Shown here: positions 26,404 through 39,768 of the stretch, in pieces
Layout of the letters: every line of letters begins with the position of its first letter
How positions within the stretch are numbered: the first letter of the stretch is position 1
DNA from: Apostichopus japonicus
Lineage: Eukaryota > Echinodermata > Holothuroidea > Aspidochirotida > Stichopodidae
Assembly: GCF_037975245.1 (NCBI RefSeq)
Contig: NC_092572.1
Location: forward strand, 16,870,269 to 16,934,268
Reading direction: 5' to 3'
DNA length: 64,000 bases
Made by a program: the position numbers and the translations under genes
Notes under the pieces: model-generated
The model's database searches: none
What the model saw: only the letters and a program-made list of their open reading frames with translations
What the model was told of the DNA's origin: nothing

Positions 26404-29400
26404 TCGAGACTCTCTTTTGCATCCGTGGTTCGAACCCCGGGTGTTGACGTCTTTTGCCGATCTTTTACAGCAAGTGCCTACACGGGGAGCTGTAAGTATT
26501 AGTTAATCCACCTAATATCTCAGTCCATACAGTGGCGCGATGGCTTGGCGCACTGTACGAGCTGATGTTCGAGACTCTCTTTTGCATCCGTGGTTCGAAC
26601 CCCGGGTGTTGACGTCTTTTGCCGATCTTTTACAGCAAGTGCCTACACGGGGAGCTGTAAGTATTAGTTAATCCACCTAATATCTCAGTCCATACAGTGG
26701 CGCGATGGCTTGGCGCACTGTACGAGCTGATGTTCGAGACTCTCTTTTGCATCCGTGGTTCGAACCCCGGGTGTTGACGTCTTTTGCCGATCTTTTACAG
26801 CAAGTGCCTACACGGGGAGCTGTAAGTATTAGTTAATCCACCTAATATCTCAGTCCATACAGTGGCGCGATGGCTTGGCGCACTGTACGAGCTGATGTTC
26901 GAGACTCTCTTTTGCATCCGTGGTTCGAACCCCGGGTGATGACGTCTTTTGCCGATCTTTTACAGCAAGTGCCTACACGGGGAGCTGTAAGTATTAGTTA
27001 ATCCACCTAATATCTCAGTCCATACAGTGGCGCGATGGCTTGGCGCACTGTACGAGCTGATGTTCGAGACTCTCTTTTGCATCCGTGGTTCGAACCCCGG
27101 GTGTTGACGTCTTTTGCCGATCTTTTACAGCAAGTGCCTACACGGGGAGCTGTAAGTATTAGTTAATCCACCTAATATCTCAGTCCATACAGTGGCGCGA
27201 TGGCTTGGCGCACTGTACGAGCTGATGTTCGAGACTCTCTTTTGCATCCGTGGTTCGAACCCCGGGTGATGACGTCTTTTGCCGATCTTTTACAGCAAGT
27301 GCCTACACGGGGAGCTGTAAGTATTAGTTAATCCACCTAATATCTCAGTCCATACAGTGGCGCGATGGCTTGGCGCACTGTACGAGCTGATGTTCGAGAC
27401 TCTCTTTTGCATCCGTGGTTCGAACCCCGGGTGTTGACGTCTTTTGCCGATCTTTTACAGCAAGTGCCTACACGGGGAGCTGTAAGTATTAGTTAATCCA
27501 CCTAATATCTCAGTCCATACAGTGGCGCGATGGCTTGGCGCACTGTACGAGCTGATGTTCGAGACTCTCTTTTGCATCCGTGGTTCGAACCCCGGGTGAT
27601 GACGTCTTTTGCCGATCTTTTACAGCAAGTGCCTACACGGGGAGCTGTAAGTATTAGTTAATCCACCTAATATCTCAGTCCATACAGTGGCGCGATGGCT
27701 TGGCGCACTGTACGAGCTGATGTTCGAGACTCTCTTTTGCATCCGTGGTTCGAACCCCGGGTGTTGACGTCTTTTGCCGATCTTTTACAGCAAGTGCCTA
27801 CACGGGGAGCTGTAAGTATTAGTTAATCCACCTAATATCTCAGTCCATACAGTGGCGCGATGGCTTGGCGCACTGTACGAGCTGATGTTCGAGACTCTCT
27901 TTTGCATCCGTGGTTCGAACCCCGGGTGTTGACGTCTTTTGCCGATCTTTTACAGCAAGTGCCTACACGGGGAGCTGTAAGTATAAGTTAATCCACCTAA
28001 TATCTCAGTCCATACAGTGGCGCGATGGCTTGGCGCACTGTACGAGCTGATGTTCGAGACTCTCTTTTGCATCCGTGGTTCGAACCCCGGGTGTTGACGT
28101 CTTTTGCCGATCTTTTACAGCAAGTGCCTACACGGGGAGCTGTAAGTATTAGTTAATCCACCTAATATCTCAGTCCATACAGTGGCGCGATGGCTTGGCG
28201 CACTGTACGAGCTGATGTTCGAGACTCTCTTTTGCATCCGTGGTTCGAACCCCGGGTGGTGACGTCTTTTGCCGATCTTTTACAGCAAGTGCCTACACGG
28301 GGAGCTGTAAGTATTAGTTAATCCACCTAATATCTCAGTCCATACAGTGGCGCGATGGCTTGGCGCACTGTACGAGCTGATGTTCGAGACTCTCTTTTGC
28401 ATCCGTGGTTCGAACCCCGGGTGTTGACGTCTTTTGCCGATCTTTTACAGCAAGTGCCTACACGGGGAGCTGTAAGTATTAGTTAATCCACCTAATATCT
28501 CAGTCCATACAGTGGCGCGATGGCTTGGCGCACTGTACGAGCTGATGTTCGAGACTCTCTTTTGCATCCGTGGTTCGAACCCCGGGTGATGACGTCTTTT
28601 GCCGATCTTTTACAGCAAGTGCCTACACGGGGAGCTGTAAGTATTAGTTAATCCACCTAATATCTCAGTCCATACAGTGGCGCGATGGCTTGGCGCACTG
28701 TACGAGCTGATGTTCGAGACTCTCTTTTGCATCCGTGGTTCGAACCCCGGGTGTTGACGTCTTTTGCCGATCTTTTACAGCAAGTGCCTACACGGGGAGC
28801 TGTAAGTATTAGTTAATCCACCTAATATCTCAGTCCATACAGTGGCGCGATGGCTTGGCGCACTGTACGAGCTGATGTTCGAGACTCTCTTTTGCATCCG
28901 TGGTTCGAACCCCGGGTGATGACGTCTTTTGCCGATCTTTTACAGCAAGTGCCTACACGGGGAGCTGTAAGTATTAGTTAATCCACCTAATATCTCAGTC
29001 CATACAGTGGCGCGATGGCTTGGCGCACTGTACGAGCTGATGTTCGAGACTCTCTTTTGCATCCGTGGTTCGAACCCCGGGTGTTGACGTCTTTTGCCGA
29101 TCTTTTACAGCAAGTGCCTACACGGGGAGCTGTAAGTATTAGTTAATCCACCTAATATCTCAGTCCATACAGTGGCGCGATGGCTTGGCGCACTGTACGA
29201 GCTGATGTTCGAGACTCTCTTTTGCATCCGTGGTTCGAACCCCGGGTGTTGACGTCTTTTGCCGATCTTTTACAGCAAGTGCCTACACGGGGAGCTGTAA
29301 GTATTAGTAAATCCACCTAATATCTCAGTCCATACAGTGGCGCGATGGCTTGGCGCACTGTACGAGCTGATGTTCGAGACTCTCTTTTGCATCCGTGGTT

Positions 29401-29868
29401 CGAACCCCGGGTGATGACGTCTTTTGCCGATCTTTTACAGCAAGTGCCTACACGGGGAGCTGTAAGTATTAGTTAATCCACCTAATATCTCAGTCCATAC
29501 AGTGGCGCGATGGCTTGGCGCACTGTACGAGCTGATGTTCGAGACTCTCTTTTGCATCCGTGGTTCGAACCCCGGGTGTTGACGTCTTTTGCCGATCTTT
29601 TACAGCAAGTGCCTACACGGGGAGCTGTAAGTATTAGTTAATCCACCTAATATCTCAGTCCATACAGTGGCGCGATGGCTTGGCGCACTGTACGAGCTGA
29701 TGTTCGAGACTCTCTTTTGCATCCGTGGTTCGAACCCCGGGTGATGACGTCTTTTGCCGATCTTTTACAGCAAGTGCCTACACGGGGAGCTGTAAGTATT
29801 AGTTAATCCACCTAATATCTCAGTCCATACAGTGGCGCGATGGCTTGGCGCACTGTACGAGCTGATGT
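26404..29868. repeat. Higher-order repeat unit, copy 2 (21 monomers, 3465 bp)
   Basis: Directly abuts copy 1. AGTATAAG (27980) and GTGGTG (28257) lie 3300 bp from their counterparts (24680, 24957). AGTAAATCC (29306) lies 3465 bp from its counterpart, so one monomer was added between them. This is a tandem duplication at the scale of many monomers, as made by unequal exchange. Confidence 0.85.
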
Positions 29869-32838
29869 TCGAGACTCTCTTTTGCATCCGTGGTTCGAAC
29901 CCCGGGTGATGACGTCTTTTGCCGATCTTTTACAGCAAGTGCCTACACGGGGAGCTGTAAGTATTAGTTAATCCACCTAATATCTCAGTCCATACATTGG
30001 CGCGATGGCTTGGCGCACTGTACGAGCTGATGTTCGAGACTCTCTTTTGCATCCGTGGTTCGAACCCCGGGTGTTGACGTCTTTTGCCGATCTTTTACAG
30101 CAAGTGCCTACACGGGGAGCTGTAAGTATTAGTTAATCCACCTAATATCTCAGTCCATACAGTGGCGCGATGGCTTGGCGCACTGTACGAGCTGATGTTC
30201 GAGACTCTCTTTTGCATCCGTGGTTCGAACCCCGGGTGTTGACGTCTTTTGCCGATCTTTTACAGCAAGTGCCTACACGGGGAGCTGTAAGTATTAGTTA
30301 ATCCACCTAATATCTCAGTCCATACAGTGGCGCGATGGCTTGGCGCACTGTACGAGCTGATGTTCGAGACTCTCTTTTGCATCCGTGGTTCGAACCCCGG
30401 GTGTTGACGTCTTTTGCCGATCTTTTACAGCAAGTGCCTACACGGGGAGCTGTAAGTATTAGTTAATCCACCTAATATCTCAGTCCATACAGTGGCGCGA
30501 TGGCTTGGCGCACTGTACGAGCTGATGTTCGAGACTCTCTTTTGCATCCGTGGTTCGAACCCCGGGTGATGACGTCTTTTGCCGATCTTTTACAGCAAGT
30601 GCCTACACGGGGAGCTGTAAGTATTAGTTAATCCACCTAATATCTCAGTCCATACAGTGGCGCGATGGCTTGGCGCACTGTACGAGCTGATGTTCGAGAC
30701 TCTCTTTTGCATCCGTGGTTCGAACCCCGGGTGATGACGTCTTTTGCCGATCTTTTACAGCAAGTGCCTACACGGGGAGCTGTAAGTATTAGTTAATCCA
30801 CCTAATATCTCAGTCCATACAGTGGCGCGATGGCTTGGCGCACTGTACGAGCTGATGTTCGAGACTCTCTTTTGCATCCGTGGTTCGAACCCCGGGTGTT
30901 GACGTCTTTTGCCGATCTTTTACAGCAAGTGCCTACACGGGGAGCTGTAAGTATTAGTTAATCCACCTAATATCTCAGTCCATACAGTGGCGCGATGGCT
31001 TGGCGCACTGTACGAGCTGATGTTCGAGACTCTCTTTTGCATCCGTGGTTCGAACCCCGGGTGATGACGTCTTTTGCCGATCTTTTACAGCAAGTGCCTA
31101 CACGGGGAGCTGTAAGTATTAGTTAATCCACCTAATATCTCAGTCCATACAGTGGCGCGATGGCTTGGCGCACTGTACGAGCTGATGTTCGAGACTCTCT
31201 TTTGCATCCGTGGTTCGAACCCCGGGTGTTGACGTCTTTTGCCGATCTTTTACAGCAAGTGCCTACACGGGGAGCTGTAAGTATTAGTTAATCCACCTAA
31301 TATCTCAGTCCATACAGTGGCGCGATGGCTTGGCGCACTGTACGAGCTGATGTTCGAGACTCTCTTTTGCATCCGTGGTTCGAACCCCGGGTGTTGACGT
31401 CTTTTGCCGATCTTTTACAGCAAGTGCCTACACGGGGAGCTGTAAGTATTAGTTAATCCACCTAATATCTCAGTCCATACAGTGGCGCGATGGCTTGGCG
31501 CACTGTACGAGCTGATGTTCGAGACTCTCTTTTGCATCCGTGGTTCGAACCCCGGGTGTTGACGTCTTTTGCCGATCTTTTACAGCAAGTGCCTACACGG
31601 GGAGCTGTAAGTATTAGTTAATCCACCTAATATCTCAGTCCATACAGTGGCGCGATGGCTTGGCGCACTGTACGAGCTGATGTTTGAGACTCTCTTTTGC
31701 ATCCGTGGTTCGAACCCCGGGTGATGACGTCTTTTGCCGATCTTTTACAGCAAGTGCCTACACGGGGAGCTGTAAGTATTAGGTAATCCACCTAATATCT
31801 CAGTCCATACAGTGGCGCGATGGCTTGGCGCACTGTACGAGCTGATGTTCGAGACTCTCTTTTGCATCCGTGGTTCGAACCCCGGGTGATGACGTCTTTT
31901 GCCGATCTTTTACAGCAAGTGCCTACACGGGGAGCTGTAAGTATTAGTTAATCCACCTAATATCTCAGTCCATACAGTGGCGCGATGGCTTGGCGCACTG
32001 TACGAGCTGATGTTCGAGACTCTCTTTTGCATCCGTGGTTCGAACCCCGGGTGATGACGTCTTTTGCCGATCTTTTACAGCAAGTGCCTACACGGGGAGC
32101 TGTAAGTATTAGTTAATCCACCTAATATCTCAGTCCATACAGTGGCGCGATGGCTTGGCGCACTGTACGAGCTGATGTTCGAGACTCTCTTTTGCATCCG
32201 TGGTTCGAACCCCGGGTGATGACGTCTTTTGCCGATCTTTTACAGCAAGTGCCTACACGGGGAGCTGTAAGTATTAGTTAATCCACCTAATATCTCAGTC
32301 CATACAGTGGCGCGATGGCTTGGCGCACTGTACGAGCTGATGTTCGAGACTCTCTTTTGCATCCGTGGTTCGAACCCCGGGTGTTGACGTCTTTTGCCGA
32401 TCTTTTACAGCAAGTGCCTACACGGGGAGCTGTAAGTATTAGTTAATCCACCTAATATCTCAGTCCATACAGTGGCGCGATGGCTTGGCGCACTGTACGA
32501 GCTGATGTTCGAGACTCTCTTTTGCATCCGTGGTTCGAACCCCGGGTGATGACGTCTTTTGCCGATCTTTTACAGCAAGTGCCTACACGGGGAGCTGTAA
32601 GTATTAGTTAATCCACCTAATATCTCAGTCCATACAGTGGCGCGATGGCTTGGCGCACTGTACGAGCTGATGTTCGAGACTCTCTTTTGCATCCGTGGTT
32701 CGAACCCCGGGTGTTGACGTCTTTTGCCGATCTTTTACAGCAAGTGCCTACACGGGGAGCTGTAAGTATTAGTTAATCCACCTAATATCTCAGTCCATAC
32801 AGTGGCGCGATGGCTTGGCGCACTGTACGAGCTGATGT
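29869..32838. repeat. Uniform satellite monomers
   Basis: Eighteen 165-bp monomers with a mixture of A and T at position 41. Isolated changes are ACATTGGCG at 29995, GTTTGAGAC at 31682 and TTAGGTAAT near 31780. No gene, mobile element or higher-order structure was recognised. Confidence 0.9.
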
Positions 32839-35643
32839 TCGAGACTCTCTTTTGCATCCGTGGTTCGAACCCCGGGTGATGACGTCTTTTGCCGATCTTT
32901 TACAGCCAGTGCCTACACGGGGAGCTGTAAGTATTAGTTAATCCACCTAATATCTCAGTCCATACAGTGGCGCGATGGCTTGGCGCACTGTACGAGCTGA
33001 TGTTCGAGACTCTCTTTTGCATCCGTGGTTCGAACCCCGGGTGTTGACGTCTTTTGCCGATCTTTTACAGCAAGTGCCTACACGGGGAGCTGTAAGTATT
33101 AGTTAATCCACCTAATATCTCAGTCCATACAGTGGCGCGATGGCTTGGCGCACTGTACGAGCTGATGTTCGAGACTCTCTTTTGCATCCGTGGTTCGAAC
33201 CCCGGGTGTTGACGTCTTTTGCCGATCTTTTACAGCAAGTGCCTACACGGGGAGCTGTAAGTATTAGTTAATCCACCTAATATCTCAGTCCATACAGTGG
33301 CGCGATGGCTTGGCGCACTGTACGAGCTGATGTTCGAGACTCTCTTTTGCATCCGTGGTTCGAACCCCGGGTGATGACGTCTTTTGCCGATCTTTTACAG
33401 CAAGTGCCTACACGGGGAGCTGTAAGTATTAGTTAATCCACCTAATATCTCAGTCCATACAGTGGCGCGATGGCTTGGCGCACTGTACGAGCTGATGTTC
33501 GAGACTCTCTTTTGCATCCGTGGTTCGAACCCCGGGTGATGACGTCTTTTGCCGATCTTTTACAGCAAGTGCCTACACGGGGAGCTGTAAGTATTAGTTA
33601 ATCCACCTAATATCTCAGTCCATACAGTGGCGCGATGGCTTGGCGCACAGTACGAGCTGATGTTCGAGACTCTCTTTTGCATCCGTGGTTCGAACCCCGG
33701 GTGATGACGTCTTTTGCCGATCTTTTACAGCAAGTGCCTACACGGGGAGCTGTAAGTATTAGTTAATCCACCTAATATCTCAGTCCATACAGTGGCGCGA
33801 TGGCTTGGCGCACTGTACGAGCTGATGTTCGAGACTCTCTTTTGCATCCGTGGTTCGAACCCCGGGTGATGACGTCTTTTGCCGATCTTTTACAGCAAGT
33901 GCCTACACGGGGAGCTGTAAGTATTAGTTAATCCACCTAATATCTCAGTCCATACAGTGGCGCGATGGCTTGGCGCACTGTACGAGCTGATGTTCGAGAC
34001 TCTCTTTTGCATCCGTGGTTCGAACCCCGGGTGTTGACGTCTTTTGCCGATCTTTTACAGCAAGTGCCTACACGGGGAGCTGTAAGTATTAGTTAATCCA
34101 CCTAATATCTCAGTCCATACAGTGGCGCGATGGCTTGGCGCACTGTACGAGCTGATGTTCGAGACTCTCTTTTGCATCCGTGGTTCGAACCCCGGGTGTT
34201 GACGTCTTTTGCCGATCTTTTACAGCAAGTGCCTACACGGGGAGCTGTAAGTATTAGTTAATCCACCTAATATCTCAGTCCATACAGTGGCGCGATGGCT
34301 TGGCGCACTGTACGAGCTGATGTTCGAGACTCTCTTTTGCATCCGTGGTTCGAACCCCGGGTGTTGACGTCTTTTGCCGATCTTTTCCAGCAAGTGCCTA
34401 CACGGGGAGCTGTAAGTATTAGTTAATCCACCTAATATCTCAGTCCATACAGTGGCGCGATGGCTTGGCGCACTGTACGAGCTGATGTTCGAGACTCTCT
34501 TTTGCATCCGTGGTTCGAACCCCGGGTGTTGACGTCTTTTGCCGATCTTTTACAGCAAGTGCCTACACGGGGAGCTGTAAGTATTAGTTAATCCACCTAA
34601 TATCTCAGTCCATACAGTGGCGCGATGGCTTGGCGCACTGTACGAGCTGATGTTCGAGACTCTCTTTTGCATCCGTGGTTCGAACCCCGGGTGTTGACGT
34701 CTTTTGCCGATCTTTTACAGCAAGTGCCTACACGGGGAGCTGTAAGTATTAGTTAATCCACCTAATATCTCAGTCCATACAGTGGCGCGATGGCTTGGCG
34801 CACTGTACGAGCTGATGTTCGAGACTCTCTTTTGCATCCGTGGTTCGAACCCCGGGTGTTGACGTCTTTTGCCGATCTTTTACAGCAAGTGCCTACACGG
34901 GGAGCTGTAAGTATTAGTAAATCCACCTAATATCTCAGTCCATACAGTGGCGCGATGGCTTGGCGCACTGTACGAGCTGATGTTCGAGACTCTCTTTTGC
35001 ATCCGTGGTTCGAACCCCGGGTGATGACGTCTTTTGCCGATCTTTTACAGCAAGTGCCTACACGGGGAGCTGTAAGTATTAGTTAATCCACCTAATATCT
35101 CAGTCCATACAGTGGCGCGATGGCTTGGCGCACTGTACGAGCTGATGTTCGAGACTCTCTTTTGCATCCGTGGTTCGAACCCCGGGTGTTGACGTCTTTT
35201 GCCGATCTTTTACAGCAAGTGCCTACACGGGGAGCTGTAAGTATTAGTTAATCCACCTAATATCTCAGTCCATACAGTGGCGCGATGGCTTGGCGCACTG
35301 TACGAGCTGATCTTCGAGACTCTCTTTTGCATCCGTGGTTCGAACCCCGGGTGATGACGTCTTTTGCCGATCTTTTACAGCAAGTGCCTACACGGGGAGC
35401 TGTAAGTATTAGTTAATCCACCTAATATCTCAGTCCATACAGTGGCGCGATGGCTTGGCGCACTGTACGAGCTGATGTTCGAGACTCTCTTTTGCATCCG
35501 TGGTTCGAACCCCGGGTGTTGACGTCTTTTGCCGATCTTTTACAGCAAGTGCCTACACGGGGAGCTGTAAGTATTAGTAAATCCACCTAATATCTCAGTC
35601 CATACAGTGGCGCGATGGCTTGGCGCACTGTACGAGCTGATGT
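32839..35643. repeat. Higher-order repeat unit, copy 1 (17 monomers, 2805 bp)
   Basis: Begins with CAGCCAGTG (32903), followed by GCGCACAGTACG (33643), TTTTCCAG (34384) and two AGTAAATCC monomers (34916, 35576). The first two markers recur exactly 2805 bp later, at 35708 and 36448. Position-41 states of the first six monomers also agree. Confidence 0.85.
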
Positions 35644-37293
35644 TCGAGACTCTCTTTTGCATCCGTGGTTCGAACCCCGGGTGATGACGTCTTTTGCCGA
35701 TCTTTTACAGCCAGTGCCTACACGGGGAGCTGTAAGTATTAGTTAATCCACCTAATATCTCAGTCCATACAGTGGCGCGATGGCTTGGCGCACTGTACGA
35801 GCTGATGTTCGAGACTCTCTTTTGCATCCGTGGTTCGAACCCCGGGTGTTGACGTCTTTTGCCGATCTTTTACAGCAAGTGCCTACACGGGGAGCTGTAA
35901 GTATTAGTTAATCCACCTAATATCTCAGTCCATACAGTGGCGCGATGGCTTGGCGCACTGTACGAGCTGATGTTCGAGACTCTCTTTTGCATCCGTGGTT
36001 CGAACCCCGGGTGTTGACGTCTTTTGCCGATCTTTTACAGCAAGTGCCTACACGGGGAGCTGTAAGTATTAGTTAATCCACCTAATATCTCAGTCCATAC
36101 AGTGGCGCGATGGCTTGGCGCACTGTACGAGCTGATGTTCGAGACTCTCTTTTGCATCCGTGGTTCGAACCCCGGGTGATGACGTCTTTTGCCGATCTTT
36201 TACAGCAAGTGCCTACACGGGGAGCTGTAAGTATTAGTTAATCCACCTAATATCTCAGTCCATACAGTGGCGCGATGGCTTGGCGCACTGTACGAGCTGA
36301 TGTTCGAGACTCTCTTTTGCATCCGTGGTTCGAACCCCGGGTGATGACGTCTTTTGCCGATCTTTTACAGCAAGTGCCTACACGGGGAGCTGTAAGTATT
36401 AGTTAATCCACCTAATATCTCAGTCCATACAGTGGCGCGATGGCTTGGCGCACAGTACGAGCTGATGTTCGAGACTCTCTTTTGCATCCGTGGTTCGAAC
36501 CCCGGGTGATGACGTCTTTTGCCGATCTTTTACAGCAAGTGCCTACACGGGGAGCTGTAAGTATTAGTTAATCCACCTAATATCTCAGTCCATACAGTGG
36601 CGCGATGGCTTGGCGCACTGTACGAGCTGATGTTCGAGACTCTCTTTTGCATCCGTGGTTCGAACCCCGGGTGTTGACGTCTTTTGCCGATCTTTTACAG
36701 CAAGTGCCTACACGGGGAGCTGTAAGTATTAGTTAATCCACCTAATATCTCAGTCCATACAGTGGCGCGATGGCTTGGCGCACTGTACGAGCTGATCTTC
36801 GAGACTCTCTTTTGCATCCGTGGTTCGAACCCCGGGTGTTGACGTCTTTTGCCGATCTTTTCCAGCAAGTGCCTACACGGGGAGCTGTAAGTATTAGTTA
36901 ATCCACCTAATATCTCAGTCCATACAGTGGCGCGATGGCTTGGCGCACTGTACGAGCTGATGTTCGAGACTCTCTTTTGCATCCGTGGTTCGAACCCCGG
37001 GTGTTGACGTCTTTTGCCGATCTTTTCCAGCAAGTGCCTACACGGGGAGCTGTAAGTATTAGTTAATCCACCTAATATCTCAGTCCATACAGTGGCGCGA
37101 TGGCTTGGCGCACTGTACGAGCTGATGTTCGAGACTCTCTTTTGCATCCGTGGTTCGAACCCCGGGTGTTGACGTCTTTTGCCGATCTTTTCCAGCAAGT
37201 GCCTACACGGGGAGCTGTAAGTATTAGTTAATCCACCTAATATCTCAGTCCATACAGTGGCGCGATGGCTTGGCGCACTGTACGAGCTGATGT
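35644..37293. repeat. Higher-order repeat unit, copy 2, partial (about 10 monomers)
   Basis: Directly abuts copy 1 and follows its marker order (CAGCCAGTG, then GCGCACAGTACG, then TTTTCCAG). One monomer is missing between 36469 and 36634 relative to copy 1, and the TTTTCCAG monomer is expanded from one to three. After about 37293 the match is lost. Confidence 0.78.
36799..37293. repeat. Three adjacent TTTTCCAG monomers
   Basis: Three consecutive monomers (36799, 36964, 37129) have C at monomer position 64, where nearly all others have A. On the minus strand this changes the single TAA of each monomer to GAA, so the frame stays open for 205 codons (36695-37312). The frame reads the reverse of box B and has no recognisable domain, so I do not call it a gene. 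The run is a local threefold amplification of one variant. Confidence 0.9.
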
Positions 37294-39768
37294 TCGAGAC
37301 TCTCTTTTGCATCCGTGGTTCGAACCCCGGGTGATGACGTCTTTTGCCGATCTTTTACAGCAAGTGCCTACACGGGGAGCTGTAAGTATTAGTTAATCCA
37401 CCTAATATCTCAGTCCATACAGTGGCGCGATGGCTTGGCGCACTGTACGAGCTGATGTTCGAGACTCTCTTTTGCATCCGTGGTTCGAACCCCGGGTGTT
37501 GACGTCTTTTGCCGATCTTTTACAGCAAGTGCCTACACGGGGAGCTGTAAGTATTAGTTAATCCACCTAATATCTCAGTCCATACAGTGGCGCGATGGCT
37601 TGGCGCACTGTACGAGCTGATGTTCGAGACTCTCTTTTGCATCCGTGGTTCGAACCCCGGGTGATGACGTCTTTTGCCGATCTTTTACAGCAAGTGCCTA
37701 CACGGGGAGCTGTAAGTATTAGTTAATCCACCTAATATCTCAGTCCATACAGTGGCGCGATGGCTTGGCGCACTGTACGAGCTGATGTTCGAGACTCTCT
37801 TTTGCATCCGTGGTTCGAACCCCGGGTGTTGACGTCTTTTGCCGATCTTTTACAGCAAGTGCCTACACGGGGAGCTGTAAGTATTAGTAAATCCACCTAA
37901 TATCTCAGTCCATACAGTGGCGCGATGGCTTGGCGCACTGTACGAGCTGATGTTCGAGACTCTCTTTTGCATCCGTGGTTCGAACCCCGGGTGATGACGT
38001 CTTTTGCCGATCTTTTACAGCAAGTGCCTACACGGGGAGCTGTAAGTATTAGTTAATCCACCTAATATCTCAGTCCATACAGTGGCGCGATGGCTTGGCG
38101 CACTGTACGAGCTGATGTTCGAGACTCTCTTTTGCATCCGTGGTTCGAACCCCGGGTGTTGACGTCTTTTGCCGATCTTTTACAGCAAGTGCCTACACGG
38201 GGAGCTGTAAGTATTAGTTAATCCACCTAAGATCTCAGTCCATACAGTGGCGCGATGGCTTGGCGCACTGTACGAGCTGATGTTCGAGACTCTCTTTTGC
38301 ATCCGTGGTTCGAACCCCGGGTGATGACGTCTTTTGCCGATCTTTTACAGCAAGTGCCTACACGGGGAGCTGTAAGTATTAGTTAATCCACCTAATATCT
38401 CAGTCCATACAGTGGCGCGATGGCTTGGCGCACTGTACGAGCTGATGTTCGAGACTCTCTTTTGCATCCGTGGTTCGAACCCCGGGTGTTGACGTCTTTT
38501 GCCGATCTTTTACAGCAAGTGCCTACACGGGGAGCTGTAAGTATTAGTTAATCCACCTAATATCTCAGTCCATACAGTGGCGCGATGGCTTGGCGCACTG
38601 TACGAGCTGATGTTCGAGACTCTCTTTTGCATCCGTGGTTCGAACCCCGGGTGATGACGTCTTTTGCCGATCTTTTACAGCAAGTGCCTACACGGGGAGC
38701 TGTAAGTATTAGTTAATCCACCTAATATCTCAGTCCATACAGTGGCGCGATGGCTTGGCGCACTGTACGAGCTGATGTTCGAGACTCTCTTTTGCATCCG
38801 TGGTTCGAACCCCGGGTGATGACGTCTTTTGCCGATCTTTTACAGCAAGTGCCTACACGGGGAGCTGTAAGTATTAGTAAATCCACCTAATATCTCAGTC
38901 CATACAGTGGCGCGATGGCTTGGCGCACTGTACGAGCTGATGTTCGAGACTCTCTTTTGCATCCGTGGTTCGAACCCCGGGTGATGACGTCTTTTGCCGA
39001 TCTTTTACAGCAAGTGCCTACACGGGGAGCTGTAAGTATTAGTTAATCCACCTAATATCTCAGTCCATACAGTGGCGCGATGGCTTGGCGCACTGTACGA
39101 GCTGATGTTCGAGACTCTCTTTTGCATCCGTGGTTCGAACCCCGGGTGATGACGTCTTTTGCCGATCTTTTACAGCAAGTGCCTACACGGGGAGCTGTAA
39201 GTATTAGTTAATCCACCTAATATCTCAGTCCATACAGTGGCGCGATGGCTTGGCGCACTGTACGAGCTGATGTTCGAGACTCTCTTTTGCATCCGTGGTT
39301 CGAACCCCGGGTGTTGACGTCTTTTGCCGATCTTTTACAGCAAGTGCCTACACGGGGAGTTGTAAGTATTAGTTAATCCACCTAAGATCTCAGTCCATAC
39401 AGTGGCGCGATGGCTTGGCGCACTGTACGAGCTGATGTTCGAGACTCTCTTTTGCATCCGTGGTTCGAACCCCGGGTGATGACGTCTTTTGCCGATCTTT
39501 TACAGCAAGTGCCTACACGGGGAGCTGTAAGTATTAGTTAATCCACCTAATATCTCAGTCCATACAGTGGCGCGATGGCTTGGCGCACTGTACGAGCTGA
39601 TGTTCGAGACTCTCTTTTGCATCCGTGGTTCGAACCCCGGGTGATGACGTCTTTTGCCGATCTTTTACAGCAAGTGCCTACACGGGGAGCTGTAAGTATT
39701 AGTTAATCCACCTAATATCTCAGTCCATACAGTGGCGCGATGGCTTGGCGCACTGTACGAGCTGATGT
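37294..39768. repeat. Uniform satellite monomers
   Basis: Fifteen monomers. AGTAAATCC occurs at 37886 and 38876, AAGATCTCAG at 38229 and 39384, and GGGGAGTTG at 39354. The spacings between like variants are whole multiples of 165 bp. Nothing else is seen. Confidence 0.88.

Noticed and set aside
1712-37312. Minus-strand open frames of 78-205 codons at eight places
   Set aside because: They read the same satellite monomer in register, stay open only where a single base change removes the periodic TAA, have no domain, and reflect a tandem array with a 55-codon period.
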